A stretch of 64,000 nucleotides of DNA. It comes from Nocardia niigatensis NBRC 100131 (GTDB lineage Bacteria > Actinomycetota > Actinomycetes > Mycobacteriales > Mycobacteriaceae). The DNA is taken from assembly GCF_000308655.1 (NCBI RefSeq), contig NZ_BAGC01000033.1:1-64000 (forward strand), read 5' to 3'. Below are positions 33,995-43,709 of this stretch, one piece after another; position 1 is the stretch's first letter, and each line of letters starts with the position of its first letter. The notes below the pieces were generated by a model. The model saw nothing but the letters and a program-made list of their open reading frames with translations. It searched no databases and was not told the origin of the DNA. The position numbers and the translations under genes were made by a program.

Positions 33995-35902
33995 ATGGCG
34001 ACGAGCGGCGTTTCGATTGCGGAAGAGCTACGCGCGGCACTCGACGGCCCCTGGCGTGACGTGCGCGAACGCGCGCGGGGGATCCTCGACGACGATCGCC
34101 TCTACAGCGATCCCGCCCTCGATATCAAGGCGGCGCGGGCCCGGGTGCTCGAGCAGATGCAACTGGTCGCCTCCTATGGCTGGGTCGAGGGCGGCTTCCG
34201 GCACGCGGACGGCAGTCCGGGCGACCCGGGCGCGGTGGTCACCGCACTGGAGATGCTGGCCTACACCGACCTGTCGCTGTGGGTGAAAAGCGGTGTGCAG
34301 TGGGGACTTTTCGGCGGCGCGGTCGAGAACCTCGGCACCGAGCGCCACCGCGAATACATCGACGATCTGATACCGCTGCGCCTGCTCGGCTGCTTCGCCA
34401 TGACCGAGACCGGGCACGGCAGCGATGTCGCGAATCTGGAGACCACCGCCACCTACGACCCGGCGACTCAGGAGTTCGTGGTTCACAGCCCGACGCCCTC
34501 CGCCCGCAAGGACTACATCGGCGGTGCGGCCGAACATGCCCGGATGGCAGCGGTTTTCGCGCAGCTGATCACCGGCGGCGAGAGCAAGGGCGTGCACTGC
34601 TTCCTGGTGCCCATTCGTGACGAGGCGGGCAGCGGCCTGCTGGGGGTGACCACCGGCGACTGCGGCCTCAAGGGCGGTCTGCCCGGCGTCGACAATGGCC
34701 GAATCATGTTCGACCAGGTGCGGATTCCGCGGGAGAACCTGCTCAACCGCTACGCCGATGTCGCGCCCGACGGCACCTACAGCTCCGACATAGAGAACCC
34801 CAGCCGCCGCTTCTTCACCACCCTCGGCACTCTCGTGCGCGGCCGGATCAGCGTCGGTGGTGCGGCGGCCGCGGCCGCGCGGGTCGCGCTCAGCATCGCC
34901 GTGCGCTACGGCGAGCAGCGCCGCCAGTTCGCCGACCCGGACACCGGCGAGGAGACCGTGCTGCTGGACTACCGCAGCCATCAACGCCGTTTGCTGCCGC
35001 TCGTAGCCCGTTCCTACGCACTGGCTTTCGCGCAGAACGATCTCGTCCATCGCATGCATCTGGTGCAGACCGGCCAGACCACCGATCCGCGCGCGCAGCG
35101 CGCGCTGGAGAACCGCGCCGCGGGCCTCAAGGTCGCCCAGACTCGCCACGCCACGCAGGCGATCCAGGAATGCCGCGAAGCCTGCGGCGGCGCAGGCTAT
35201 CTCACCGAGAACCGGCTGGTGACCCTCAAGGCCGACACCGATGTTTTCACCACCTTCGAGGGTGACAACGTGGTCCTCACCCAGTTGGTAGCCAAAGACT
35301 TGCTGACCGCCTACGCCGACGAGGTCCGCGATCTCGATACCCTCGGCTGGGTGCGCTTCGCGGCCACCATGGCACGCGACGTGGTGCGCGAGCGATCCGG
35401 TGTGCGGCAGATGATCCAGCGGCTGCGCGACCGCGGCGACGAATCCGTCGACGAGGCCGACCTGTCCCGGCGCTCGGTCCAGTTGCAGCTGTTCGCCGAT
35501 CGCGAGGACTACTTGGTCCGCACCGCCGCGCACCGGCTTCAGGCCCGCGCCAAGGAGACCGGTCCATTCGAGGCGTTCAACAATGCCCAGGACCACATCC
35601 TCGCCGCCGGGACCGCGCACATCGAGCGGATGGTGCTGGAGGCCTTCATCGACGGCATCGCCGCGATCGAGGACCCGGACGCGCGGGCGCTCGCCGATTC
35701 CGTCTGCGACCTCTACGTCTACTGGACCATCGAGCAGAACCAGGCGTGGTTCATCATGCACCGGTTCATGTCGGTGGAGCGGGCCAAGGCGGTGCGCCGC
35801 GGCGTCAACGAACTCGTCGATCGACTGCGCCCGCAGGCGCTCACGCTCATCGAGGGGCTGGGTGTGCCCGAGGGCATGCTGCGGGCCGCCATGCTCGGCT
35901 GA
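33995..35902 (+). CDS. Acyl-CoA oxidase/dehydrogenase family flavoprotein
   Basis: A 635-residue protein with acyl-CoA oxidase layout. It contains CFAMTETGHGSDVANLETTA (FAD-binding middle domain), KGGLPGVDNGRIMFDQVRIP, then the C-terminal helical domains with ACGGAGYLTENRL and FTTFEGDNVVLTQLVAKDLL, where the Glu is the expected catalytic base. The first step of beta-oxidation of a long or branched acyl-CoA is likely. The ATG at 33995 was chosen; the frame is open further upstream but that part is antisense to the ThrE gene. Confidence 0.85.
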   Translation: MATSGVSIAEELRAALDGPWRDVRERARGILDDDRLYSDPALDIKAARARVLEQMQLVASYGWVEGGFRHADGSPGDPGAVVTALEMLAYTDLSLWVKSGVQWGLFGGAVENLGTERHREYIDDLIPLRLLGCFAMTETGHGSDVANLETTATYDPATQEFVVHSPTPSARKDYIGGAAEHARMAAVFAQLITGGESKGVHCFLVPIRDEAGSGLLGVTTGDCGLKGGLPGVDNGRIMFDQVRIPRENLLNRYADVAPDGTYSSDIENPSRRFFTTLGTLVRGRISVGGAAAAAARVALSIAVRYGEQRRQFADPDTGEETVLLDYRSHQRRLLPLVARSYALAFAQNDLVHRMHLVQTGQTTDPRAQRALENRAAGLKVAQTRHATQAIQECREACGGAGYLTENRLVTLKADTDVFTTFEGDNVVLTQLVAKDLLTAYADEVRDLDTLGWVRFAATMARDVVRERSGVRQMIQRLRDRGDESVDEADLSRRSVQLQLFADREDYLVRTAAHRLQARAKETGPFEAFNNAQDHILAAGTAHIERMVLEAFIDGIAAIEDPDARALADSVCDLYVYWTIEQNQAWFIMHRFMSVERAKAVRRGVNELVDRLRPQALTLIEGLGVPEGMLRAAMLG

Positions 35903-35954
35903 CCCCGGCCGCTGCCGGCGCTGAAACTTATTGCCTCCGCGCATCGTTGAGAGG

Positions 35955-36237
35955 TCGCACACACGGTACTGATCATCGGGCGCTATCGGGAGGAGATCGC
36001 CGCGGGCCGCGATCGGACCGCAGCGCTCACCCTCACCCTGGTTCGCATGGTCCTGGTCCCCGCCTTCATGCGGCTCGTGGGCACCGTCGAGTGGTGGGCG
36101 CCCCGGCGCTCGCGCCGGCTGCTGAGAAGCGAATACGCCGGGAGGCATCGGTTGAGCCGGGTGATGCATTCGACGCCGGACCTGCCGAGTTGCGCCCGCC
36201 GGTGTCGGTGGCTGCCGGGGCCGCGCCGCGGGAGTGA
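35955..36237 (+). pseudogene. Relic of an MMPL transporter gene
   Basis: Fragments of MMPL proteins are readable. LIIGRYREEIAAGRDRTAAL matches the segment after a proton-relay helix. LVRMVLVPAFMRLVGTVEWW matches the extreme C-terminal helix, directly joined by deletion of the intervening helices. A further frameshifted tail ends PPVSVAAGAAPRE at 36237. The 5' part is absent. It fills most of the gap between the acyl-CoA oxidase and PAP2 genes. Confidence 0.6.
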
Positions 36238-36284
36238 CGCCACGGTCGGCAGGGGCGGGACAGGGGCGTCGGTATCGTGCAGGC

Positions 36285-36953
36285 GTGACTCGATCGACTC
36301 CACCCGCGCCCGTCCGGCCGGACGAGCGGCTGCGCCGTGCCGCCCTGACCGGCGTGATCCTGACCGGGGTGATCGTCACTCTGCTTGTGCCGCTGTCGTT
36401 TCCGGCGGGCGGCGGGTCGACGAGCGCGGACCTGTCCGTGGAACGCGATATCCACTCCGCGTTCGACGCCCACACCTGGGTGTACCGAGTCCTGGTGTTC
36501 CCGAGTGACAGTTACGTGGTCCTGCCGCTGCTGGTCGCCTCGGCGGCATGGTTCGCCTACCGCCGCCAGTGGTGGCAGGCCGGATTCGCGCTGGTGGCCC
36601 CCGAACTGGTGGTCGCCGTCAATACCTTTGCGCTCAAACCGTTCTGGGACCGCAAGCTCGACCACTATCTCGCCTACCCCAGCGGCCACACCGTCCAGCT
36701 GGTCGCGGTCGTCACCACCTTCGCCCTCGTGACCGAATCCGCGCGTGTGCGGACCGTCACGGTGATCGTCATGGCGGCGGTGCTGCCGGCCGTCATGATC
36801 GGCATGGTCGGCTTCGGATATCACCATCCGACCGACGTGCTCGGCGGAACGGCGGCCGCGGTCACCCTCGTGACCGCCCTCTATCTACCGTTCCGCTACT
36901 TCACGGCTACACCGGTTGCGGCGCCGTCTAGTACGACGCCGCCCCCGCGATGA
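36285..36953 (+). CDS. PAP2-family membrane phosphatase
   Basis: A 222-residue protein with six predicted membrane helices. LKPFWDRK, YPSGHTVQ and YHHPTDVLGG correspond to the three phosphatase motifs of the PAP2 superfamily. The SR dipeptide usually opening motif 3 is not visible, though the His and Asp are. Likely dephosphorylates a lipid or polyprenyl phosphate at the membrane. The GTG start was chosen by length; the 3' end overlaps the convergent NERD gene by 26 bp. Confidence 0.8.
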   Translation: MTRSTPPAPVRPDERLRRAALTGVILTGVIVTLLVPLSFPAGGGSTSADLSVERDIHSAFDAHTWVYRVLVFPSDSYVVLPLLVASAAWFAYRRQWWQAGFALVAPELVVAVNTFALKPFWDRKLDHYLAYPSGHTVQLVAVVTTFALVTESARVRTVTVIVMAAVLPAVMIGMVGFGYHHPTDVLGGTAAAVTLVTALYLPFRYFTATPVAAPSSTTPPPR

Positions 36954-37818
36954 TGAACCACACCACCCACAGTGCGGCCACCAGGAAACCGAGCGTCAGC
37001 ATCACCCGCATGAGCCCGCGGGTCACCTCGATCCGGTCGCTGCGGCGCGGATAGAGCTTGCGCGGGCTGAACCACGGCTCGGGGATGTGCAGGCCCCGTC
37101 CGGCCGACCCGTGCTCGCGCTCCAGCCGCGCCTGCTCCTCGGCGAAGGCCTCGGCCTGGGCCTGCTGCGGACCGCCGTGCCAGAGCGTCGGATCCACCGG
37201 GCCCAGGAAGCCCTCGTTCAGCAGATCCTGCGGCCCGGGCAGATACGGCAGGATGCCCAGACCACGGAACGCCCAGGCCACGTCATTGGCCGACCACTGC
37301 GGCCGGCCCCGCGAGAGCAGGCTCGTGAAGTGATCGCGCAGCCGCCGCTCGTCGCCCAGCAGCACCTGGAAGCTGGGGTCGTTCCACAGCTGGGTGACCC
37401 GCAGGTTCGACCCGGGCGCCGGCACCACGAGCACGATGCCGTGGATGACGCGCTGCCCGAGACCCCGCTCGGCCAGCCAGTTCTGCAGCGCGAAGGTGTG
37501 ATCGCGGGACTGGTCCAGCGGATTGCGCTTGTCGCCACCGTCGAAGGCGATGATCCGGTCGCCGACCCGCCAGGGGCCGTTCACCGGAACCTCGAGCTCA
37601 CCGTCCATGCGCTCGGACAGCGCCTCGGCCTCGATCACCACACAGCTGGTCGGCGTCCACACCACCGCGTCGAACGGATGCAGCTTATCGCCGTGGAACA
37701 GAGTGCAATTGACGGTGGCGACGCCCTTGGGATCGGTGCTGCCCTTCCAGGTTCGCAACCAATCGATGAGCACCTTCTCGGCATGGGTGCCGGCGGCGTT
37801 CTGCACTCGGACGAGCAT
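36928..37818 (-). CDS. NERD-domain protein with C-terminal membrane anchor
   Basis: A 296-residue protein. The N-terminal part (AEKVLIDWLRTW, VATVNCTLFHGDKLHPFDAVV, CVVIEAEALSE) matches the nuclease-related NERD domain, where the D-x(n)-E-x-E pattern is expected to bind metal. A soluble linker and one C-terminal transmembrane helix (VMLTLGFLVAALWVVWFII) follow. Function unknown; nuclease activity is only inferred from fold. Confidence 0.72.
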   Translation of the reverse strand: MLVRVQNAAGTHAEKVLIDWLRTWKGSTDPKGVATVNCTLFHGDKLHPFDAVVWTPTSCVVIEAEALSERMDGELEVPVNGPWRVGDRIIAFDGGDKRNPLDQSRDHTFALQNWLAERGLGQRVIHGIVLVVPAPGSNLRVTQLWNDPSFQVLLGDERRLRDHFTSLLSRGRPQWSANDVAWAFRGLGILPYLPGPQDLLNEGFLGPVDPTLWHGGPQQAQAEAFAEEQARLEREHGSAGRGLHIPEPWFSPRKLYPRRSDRIEVTRGLMRVMLTLGFLVAALWVVWFIIAGAASY

Positions 37819-37901
37819 CGGCTCTCACCTTTCTCGTCGAATCGATACCGGGAATGGTACGGGCACAACACCCCAAACTACCGCCGGGCACGCCGCCGCG
37901 C

Positions 37902-39596
37902 TCAGTTCGCGGAGAGCTCGTGATCGTTCGGGAACAACGGTAGCCGCAACGCGCCGGGCGCGAAGTCCGGCACGGCGGCGTGTTTGGGCGCCACCGGGCG
38001 GATCCGGCGGTACGCCGCGCCCAGCTCCGGACGTGGATCGGCCTCGTTTCGGTTGGGCCAGAACGCCATTGCGCGCTCGGCCTGGGCGGTGATGGTCAGT
38101 GACGGGTTCACGCCCAGGTTGGCCGTCACCGCCGAACCGTCGGCGACATGCAGGCCCGGATGGCCGTACACGCGCTGATACGGGTCCACCACACCGCTTT
38201 CCGGACCCTCGCCGATGACGCAGCCGCCGATGTAGTGGGCGGTGGCCGGAATGTTGAACACGTCCATGGCCAGCATCTGCACATCCCCGTCGACCTTCTC
38301 GCCGAAGCGGCGGCCGACTTCGTGCGCCAGCGGGATCCAGGTCGGATTCGGTTTGCCCATGCCCTGTCTGGTCTTCAGCTGACCCCAGCGCCGGAACGAG
38401 GTCAGCGAGTTGTCCAGGGACTGCATGACCAGCAGGATGACCGACTTCTCCGACGCCCGGCGGGCATTGAGGCTGCGCGCGAATACCACCGGGTGCAGCA
38501 GCATGGCCAGCAGGAAGCGCAGGAACCGGAAGGCGCCGCCGTCCACCAGCGGCACCGACAGCGGGAACAGGGCGTTCTGCCCCTTGCCGTAGTGGCACAC
38601 CTCGACGTGGGTGTCGGGTTCGGGGTGGATCGAGGAGGTGATGGCGATGCCCTCGGCGAAGTCGTCGCGGGCCTTGCTCACCACGTTCAGGATGGCCTCG
38701 GAGTTGGAGCGGGTCAGCTCGCCCAGCCGCGGCGACAAATTCGGCAGCACGCCCTCGTCGCGCATCTTGTGCAGCAGCTTCTGGGTGCCCAGCGCGGCCG
38801 CCGCGAACACCACCTGCTCGGCGGTGAACACCTTGCCGCCCTTGCGGATCCAGCCATTCGAACGCTGCGTCTCGATGGCGTAGCCGCCGCCGGTCATGGG
38901 CCGCACCTTGGTGGCCGTCGTCAGCTCGAACACGTGCGCGCCGGCCTGCTCGGCCAGGTACAGGTAGTTCTTGGGGGTGGTGTTCTTGGCGTTGTGCGGG
39001 CAGCCGGTGAAACAGCGCGCGCAGTGGATGCAGCCGCTGCGCCGCGGGCCCGCGCCGCCGAAGTACGGATCGTCCACCTCCTCGCCCGGCGCGGCCTCGT
39101 TGAAGAAGACGCCCACATTGGTGGCGTGGAAGGTGTCGGCGACGCCCAGATCCTGTGCCACCGAACGGATCACGTCGTCGGCCGGGGTCATGCGCGGATT
39201 CGGGGCCACGCCCAGCATGCGCTGCGCCTGGTCGTAGTAGGGCGCGAGCTCCGCGCGCCAGTCGGTGATGTGGGCCCACTGCCGATCGGTGTAGAAGGCC
39301 GGCAGTGGCTCGTAGAGGGTGTTGCCGTAGATCAGCGACCCGCCGCCCACTCCGGACGCGGAGAACACCGCGCACTTGCCCAGAATGCTGATGCGCTGGG
39401 TGCCGGTCAGCCCCAGCCGCGGGGCCCAGATCGACTTGCGCAGATTCCAGTTCGTCTTGGGGATGTCCTCGGCGTTCCACCGTCGGCCGGATTCCAGCAC
39501 GGCCACCCGGTAACCCTTCTCGCTCAGGCGCAGCGCGCTCACGCTCCCCCCGAAGCCGGAGCCGATAACGACGACGTCATAGTCGAAGTCGGGCAT
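37902..39596 (-). CDS. choD: GMC oxidoreductase, ChoD-type (annotated cholesterol oxidase)
   Basis: A 564-residue flavoprotein. VVIGSGFGGSVSALRL is the FAD-binding start, SASGVGGGSLIYGNTLYEPL and the Cys-rich CIHCARCFTGCPHNAKNT segment follow, with the C-terminal GGCVIGEGPESGVVDPYQRV and AVTANLGVNPSLTI typical of GMC enzymes. Sequence order matches mycobacterial ChoD. Whether ChoD proteins truly oxidise cholesterol is debated in the literature I recall. The ATG at 39596 has GGAGAGG upstream. With CYP125 in the same window a sterol connection is plausible. Confidence 0.85.
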   Translation of the reverse strand: MPDFDYDVVVIGSGFGGSVSALRLSEKGYRVAVLESGRRWNAEDIPKTNWNLRKSIWAPRLGLTGTQRISILGKCAVFSASGVGGGSLIYGNTLYEPLPAFYTDRQWAHITDWRAELAPYYDQAQRMLGVAPNPRMTPADDVIRSVAQDLGVADTFHATNVGVFFNEAAPGEEVDDPYFGGAGPRRSGCIHCARCFTGCPHNAKNTTPKNYLYLAEQAGAHVFELTTATKVRPMTGGGYAIETQRSNGWIRKGGKVFTAEQVVFAAAALGTQKLLHKMRDEGVLPNLSPRLGELTRSNSEAILNVVSKARDDFAEGIAITSSIHPEPDTHVEVCHYGKGQNALFPLSVPLVDGGAFRFLRFLLAMLLHPVVFARSLNARRASEKSVILLVMQSLDNSLTSFRRWGQLKTRQGMGKPNPTWIPLAHEVGRRFGEKVDGDVQMLAMDVFNIPATAHYIGGCVIGEGPESGVVDPYQRVYGHPGLHVADGSAVTANLGVNPSLTITAQAERAMAFWPNRNEADPRPELGAAYRRIRPVAPKHAAVPDFAPGALRLPLFPNDHELSAN

Positions 39597-39813
39597 GGTC
39601 TTTCCTCTCCCTGGGCTGTACGGATCAGCCTTCACCACTCGGGCCCGAACCGCAGCACGCCCCGCGAATTCGCACCCCTCGCATACAGTGAGAAAAGACT
39701 GCTGTCATTCTCTCACTGCGCAAGTATGGCAGCGGCCATATCGATCGCCCTCCCGGCCTGGGCAGCGGCGTGCCCGGATGGAGATGGCGGAGTGATTGGG
39801 GTATGACCGGGTT

Positions 39814-40431
39814 GTGACAACCGAGCGGAACACGGAACCGGTCTACAGCGACCGCATCATCACCGTGCCCAACGTGCTCAGCGTGCTGCGGCTGATCGGC
39901 GTCCCGGTGTTCCTGTGGCTGCTGCTCGCCGAGCGGGCCGACGGCTGGGCCTTCGCCCTGCTGGTCGCCAGCGGCATCACCGACTTCCTCGACGGCAAGC
40001 TGGCCCGGCTGCTGGACCAGTCCTCCAAACTGGGCGCCATCCTCGACCCGCTGGTGGATCGCCTCTACCTGCTGGCGACCCTGGGCGGCTTCCTGATTCG
40101 CGGCATCCTGCCCTGGTGGGTGGTGCTCATCCTGGTCGGCCGTGACGCCGTCCTGACCCTCACCCTCGGCATCTACCGCCGCCGCAACCTGCCCCCGCCC
40201 GAGGTCATCTACCTGGGCAAGGCCGCCACCTTCGCGCTCATGTCCGCGCTGCCGTGGCTGCTGGCGGGGCAGATGGACTGGGCGGCGGCGGGTTTCGGCC
40301 GCGCCTTCGGTGGGGCATTCTTGATCTGGGGCACGGCGGTCTACGTCTGGACCGGAATCCTCTATCTCCGCAAAGCCGTCGCCGTGTCCCGAGCGATACC
40401 GCCCGTGCCGCACCATGATCACTCCCGATAG
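39814..40431 (+). CDS. CDP-alcohol phosphatidyltransferase (PgsA-like)
   Basis: A 205-residue membrane enzyme. The full CDP-OH-P signature is present in DFLDGKLARLL followed by GAILDPLVD: D-x2-DG-x2-AR-x8-G-x3-D-x3-D. Four to six helices surround it. It corresponds by neighbourhood to the mycobacterial gene preceding gcvH (pgsA2 in M. tuberculosis) and should make a phosphatidylglycerol-phosphate-type lipid. The GTG at 39814 was chosen; TTG at 39796 is possible. Confidence 0.87.
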   Translation: MTTERNTEPVYSDRIITVPNVLSVLRLIGVPVFLWLLLAERADGWAFALLVASGITDFLDGKLARLLDQSSKLGAILDPLVDRLYLLATLGGFLIRGILPWWVVLILVGRDAVLTLTLGIYRRRNLPPPEVIYLGKAATFALMSALPWLLAGQMDWAAAGFGRAFGGAFLIWGTAVYVWTGILYLRKAVAVSRAIPPVPHHDHSR

Positions 40432-40493
40432 GGTGTGCGGCGGACGGATCGACGACGATCCCGAGAGGAACGCCCGTTGAAAGGACACTGCCA

Positions 40494-40892
40494 GTGACCG
40501 CAGTACCCGAGGATTTGCGCTACTCCGAAGAGCACGAGTGGGTGAGCAAAGTGGGTCCGACCCGGGTGCGGGTGGGTATCACCGATTACGCGCAGTCGCA
40601 GCTCGGTGATGTCGTGTTCGTGCAGCTGCCCGCGCTGGACTCCGCGGTGGCGAGTGGTGACAGCGTCGCCGAGATCGAATCCACCAAGAGCGTGTCCGAC
40701 ATCTACGCTCCGCTGGCCGGGAAAGTCGTTGCGGTGAACGATCTTCTGGACGGTGAGCCGGAGACGGTCAACTCCGACGTCTACGGCGACGGATGGCTCT
40801 TCGAGCTCGAGGTGGACTCCGCCGAGGCGCTCGACGCGGCGCTCGGAAAGCTCCTGGATGCCGCAGGTTATCAAGGAGTTATCGGAGGCTGA
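40494..40892 (+). CDS. gcvH: Glycine cleavage system H protein
   Basis: A 132-residue lipoyl carrier: LRYSEEHEWV, VGITDYAQSQLGDVVFVQLP, then IESTKSVSDIYAPLAGKVV, in which Lys65 is the lipoylation site. It shuttles the aminomethyl group between GcvP and GcvT. The GTG start follows GAAAGGA by several bases. GcvP is encoded 3 kb downstream; gcvT is not in the window. Confidence 0.96.
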   Translation: MTAVPEDLRYSEEHEWVSKVGPTRVRVGITDYAQSQLGDVVFVQLPALDSAVASGDSVAEIESTKSVSDIYAPLAGKVVAVNDLLDGEPETVNSDVYGDGWLFELEVDSAEALDAALGKLLDAAGYQGVIGG

Positions 40893-41077
40893 AGGAGCCT
40901 TCACAGTTCTACCTGCACGGGTACGCCCTGGCAGGGTACGGTCAATGCCAACAGAAGTGCGCGCAGCCGGTGCCCGGAACATTGGGGCCTGCCCGAAGCG
41001 GGGAGTGGCCGGAGTGCCGCATCGCTGAGGGCATCAACTGCTTGCATGGATTATTCGGTTCGAGGAGGAGAGCAAGG

Positions 41078-41548
41078 GTGAGCGAGAACAAGGACCCGGG
41101 TTACCAGGAAACGGCAGCAGAGACCACTTCGGTGTTCCGTGCCGACTTCCTGAACGAGGTCGACACGTCGCGCACCGAGCAGACCGGCGAGCAGCCGGTG
41201 CAGGGAGTGGAGGGCCTGCCCGCGGGCGCGGCCCTGCTGGTGGTCAAGCGTGGTCCGAACGCCGGCTCGCGCTTCCTGCTCGACCAGCCGACCACGTCGG
41301 CGGGACGCCATCCCGACAGTGACATCTTCCTGGACGATGTCACCGTCAGCCGTCGCCACGCGGAATTCCGCCAGGATGACGACACTTTCCAGGTGGTCGA
41401 TGTGGGCAGCCTCAACGGCACCTACGTCAACCGGGAGCCGGTGGATTCCTCGGAGCTGCAGAACGGTGACGAGGTCCAGATCGGCAAGTTCCGGTTGGTG
41501 TTCCTGACCGGTCCCCGTCCAGCGACAAGCGATTCGTCGGCTCTATAG
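41078..41548 (+). CDS. garA: FHA-domain metabolic regulator GarA/OdhI
   Basis: A 156-residue protein. The N-terminal ETTSVFRADFLNEVD contains the phospho-acceptor pair Thr16-Thr17; the FHA domain (about 60-140) has AGRHPDSDIFLDD, VSRRHAEF and GSLNGTYVN. In mycobacteria and corynebacteria unphosphorylated GarA/OdhI controls 2-oxoglutarate dehydrogenase and glutamate dehydrogenase, and phosphorylation by Ser/Thr kinases turns it off. GTG start with GAGGAGGAG upstream. Confidence 0.96.
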   Translation: MSENKDPGYQETAAETTSVFRADFLNEVDTSRTEQTGEQPVQGVEGLPAGAALLVVKRGPNAGSRFLLDQPTTSAGRHPDSDIFLDDVTVSRRHAEFRQDDDTFQVVDVGSLNGTYVNREPVDSSELQNGDEVQIGKFRLVFLTGPRPATSDSSAL

Positions 41549-41559
41549 GACCGAGCGGA

Positions 41560-42378
41560 ATGACTGGCGCAGCGCAGTGGACGCGCGGAGGCATGTCGAT
41601 CGGCTCCGTGCTGGATCTCCTGCGTCCGGATTTTCCGGACATCACCATCTCCAAGATCCGATTCCTGGAATCGGAGGGCCTGATCAGCCCGGAGCGCACG
41701 CCCTCGGGGTACCGCCGCTTTCATGTGGCGGACGTCGAGCGCCTGCGCTTCGTGCTGACCGCGCAGCGGGACCAGTACCTGCCGTTGAAGGTGATCAAGG
41801 AACAGCTCGAAGCGATCGACAGTGGGGCGGCGACGCTCGGGGTCCGGGAGGCCCGGGCCCGGGCGAACGCCGTGGGAGGGTCCGTGCCCGATTCCAGACC
41901 TGGGCCCGATGGCAGAGATGGCCTGTCGCCCAATGGAGGCGGCCGCCTGCGGCGGCTGAACGCCGTGCCGGGTGAGGTGTCGCCCGAGGAGCTCCGGTTC
42001 GATCACGAGATCCGGATCACCCGGGCCGATCTGCTGGATCAGGCGGGCATCGACGAGAAGTTCCTGACCGAGCTGATCCGCGCCAACCTCATTACCCCCG
42101 GCGCCGCAGGCTATTTCGACGGTGACGCCGTCACGCTGGCGCGCACCGCCAAGGCGTTGAGCGAATTCGGTTTGGAGGCAAGGCATCTGCGCGCCTTCAA
42201 ATTGGCCGCCGATCGTGAGGCCGCCATGGTCGCGCAGATCGCCGCCCCGATCGCCAAGAGCCGCGACGCGGACGCCCGCGCCCGGGCCGAGGAGACGGTT
42301 CGCGAGTTGGCGGCACTGTCGCTGACCCTGCACACCTGCCTGGTGAAGACCTCGGTGCGCGCGTCCCTCGGGGGCTGA
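41560..42378 (+). CDS. ftsR: MerR-type regulator FtsR
   Basis: A 272-residue protein with an N-terminal MerR-like winged helix (SIGSVLDLLRPDFPDITISK, LESEGLISPERTPSGYRRF). A Gly/Pro-rich linker and a C-terminal helical domain end in the family's LSLTLHTCLV segment. It corresponds to Rv1828 and to FtsR of Corynebacterium, a regulator of ftsZ and growth. Lies 11 bp after garA; co-transcription is likely. Confidence 0.9.
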   Translation: MTGAAQWTRGGMSIGSVLDLLRPDFPDITISKIRFLESEGLISPERTPSGYRRFHVADVERLRFVLTAQRDQYLPLKVIKEQLEAIDSGAATLGVREARARANAVGGSVPDSRPGPDGRDGLSPNGGGRLRRLNAVPGEVSPEELRFDHEIRITRADLLDQAGIDEKFLTELIRANLITPGAAGYFDGDAVTLARTAKALSEFGLEARHLRAFKLAADREAAMVAQIAAPIAKSRDADARARAEETVRELAALSLTLHTCLVKTSVRASLGG

Positions 42379-42445
42379 ATTCTTCGCCTAGACTCGGTAT
42401 TACAGCCGGGTTGGGCGGCCGGTGAGGATTTTGGGAGGCAGTGCG

Positions 42446-42919
42446 ATGAGCGAAATGCGTGTGATCGGCATCCGTGTCGAACAACCACAGAATCAGCCCG
42501 TGCTGTTGCTCCGAGAAGTCTCCGGCGACCGCTATCTACCGATCTGGATCGGCCAGGCCGAGGCCACCGCGATCGTGCTGGAGCAGGAGGGTGTGACTCC
42601 GATCCGCCCGCTGACTCACGATCTGATCAAGATCCTCATCAAGGAGCTCGGGCACACCCTCAAGGAAGTGCGGATCGTGGATCTGCAGGAGGGCACTTTC
42701 TACGCCGACCTGGTCTTCGAGAACGATCTACGCATCTCCGCGCGGCCCTCGGATTCGGTGGCCATCGCGTTGCGGGTGGGGTGCCCGATCTATGCCGAGG
42801 AGCCGGTGCTGGAAGAGGCCGGACTGGTCATGCCGGACGAGCGCGAGGACGAGGTCGAGAAGTTCAAGGAGTTTCTCGAATCGGTATCTCCCGATGACTT
42901 CAAGGCCACGGACAGCTGA
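42446..42919 (+). CDS. Bifunctional nuclease (BFN/DUF151) family protein
   Basis: A 157-residue protein: MRVIGIRVEQPQNQPVLLL, then YLPIWIGQAEATAIVLEQEG, LTHDLIKILIKELG and RPSDSVAIALRVGCPIYAEE are signature segments of the BFN domain. Mycobacterial counterpart Rv1829. Nuclease activity has been reported for a plant relative; the bacterial role is unclear. Start ATG 42446 with GGGAGG upstream. Confidence 0.9.
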   Translation: MSEMRVIGIRVEQPQNQPVLLLREVSGDRYLPIWIGQAEATAIVLEQEGVTPIRPLTHDLIKILIKELGHTLKEVRIVDLQEGTFYADLVFENDLRISARPSDSVAIALRVGCPIYAEEPVLEEAGLVMPDEREDEVEKFKEFLESVSPDDFKATDS

Positions 42920-43142
42920 CCAGTTCCTGACCGGGGGTTGATCTCGAAAAGGGACAAAACCGGGTCTCTACCTCAGGTTTAGGGTTAAAAACACGCGCCT
43001 GTTCATGCTTTGACGGTGCCGATTCTCCCGCGACAATCAGGGGAGTAGCCTCGATTGTTAGGCCAACGCTCCAGAGTCGATTCGGTGTCGTTTCCACCGA
43101 GATGAGCCCAGCCCTGATAGGCAAGCAGTAAGGGAGTAGTCA

Positions 43143-43709
43143 GTGGGAGATCAACCGCAACCTCAGGATGTGGTGCAGCCAGGGCTGTTCCCGGATGACA
43201 CGGTGCCCGACGAACTCGTCGGCTACCGCGTGCCCAGCGCTTGTCAGGTGGCCGGCATCACCTACCGCCAGCTCGATTACTGGGCCCGCACCGGACTGGT
43301 CGTTCCGTCCATCCGGAGTGCCACCGGATCCGGCAGCCAGCGCCTGTACTCGTTCAAGGACATCCTGGTCCTGAAGATCGTCAAGCGTCTCCTCGACGCC
43401 GGCATCTCGCTGCAGAACATCCGCATCGCGGTGGACCACCTGCGCAGCCGCGGTGTCGAGGACCTCGCCGGGATCACCCTCTTCTCCGACGGCACCACCG
43501 TCTACGAGTGCTCCTCCGCCGAAGAGGTGGTCGATTTACTGCAGGGTGGGCAGGGCGTGTTCGGCATAGCCGTCAGCGGCGCCATGCGTGAACTCACCGG
43601 CGCGATCGCCAACTTCCCGGCCGAGCGGGCCGAAACCGCGGTCAGCTCGGACCGTCCCGAGGACGAGCTGTCCTTCCGCCGCAAGGCCCGCATGAGCAAG
43701 ACCGGCTAG
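43143..43709 (+). CDS. MerR-family regulator (Rv1830-like)
   Basis: A 188-residue protein. The winged-helix region GYRVPSACQVAGITYRQLDY, WARTGLVVPSIRSATGSGSQ and LYSFKDILVLKIVKRLLDAG is of MerR type. The C-terminal region (ECSSAEEVVDLLQGGQGVFG) is particular to the actinobacterial Rv1830 group. GTG start after AAGGGAG. The 223 bp in front contain an AT-rich, promoter-like stretch (GGTTTAGGGTTAAAAAC). Confidence 0.88.
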   Translation: MGDQPQPQDVVQPGLFPDDTVPDELVGYRVPSACQVAGITYRQLDYWARTGLVVPSIRSATGSGSQRLYSFKDILVLKIVKRLLDAGISLQNIRIAVDHLRSRGVEDLAGITLFSDGTTVYECSSAEEVVDLLQGGQGVFGIAVSGAMRELTGAIANFPAERAETAVSSDRPEDELSFRRKARMSKTG

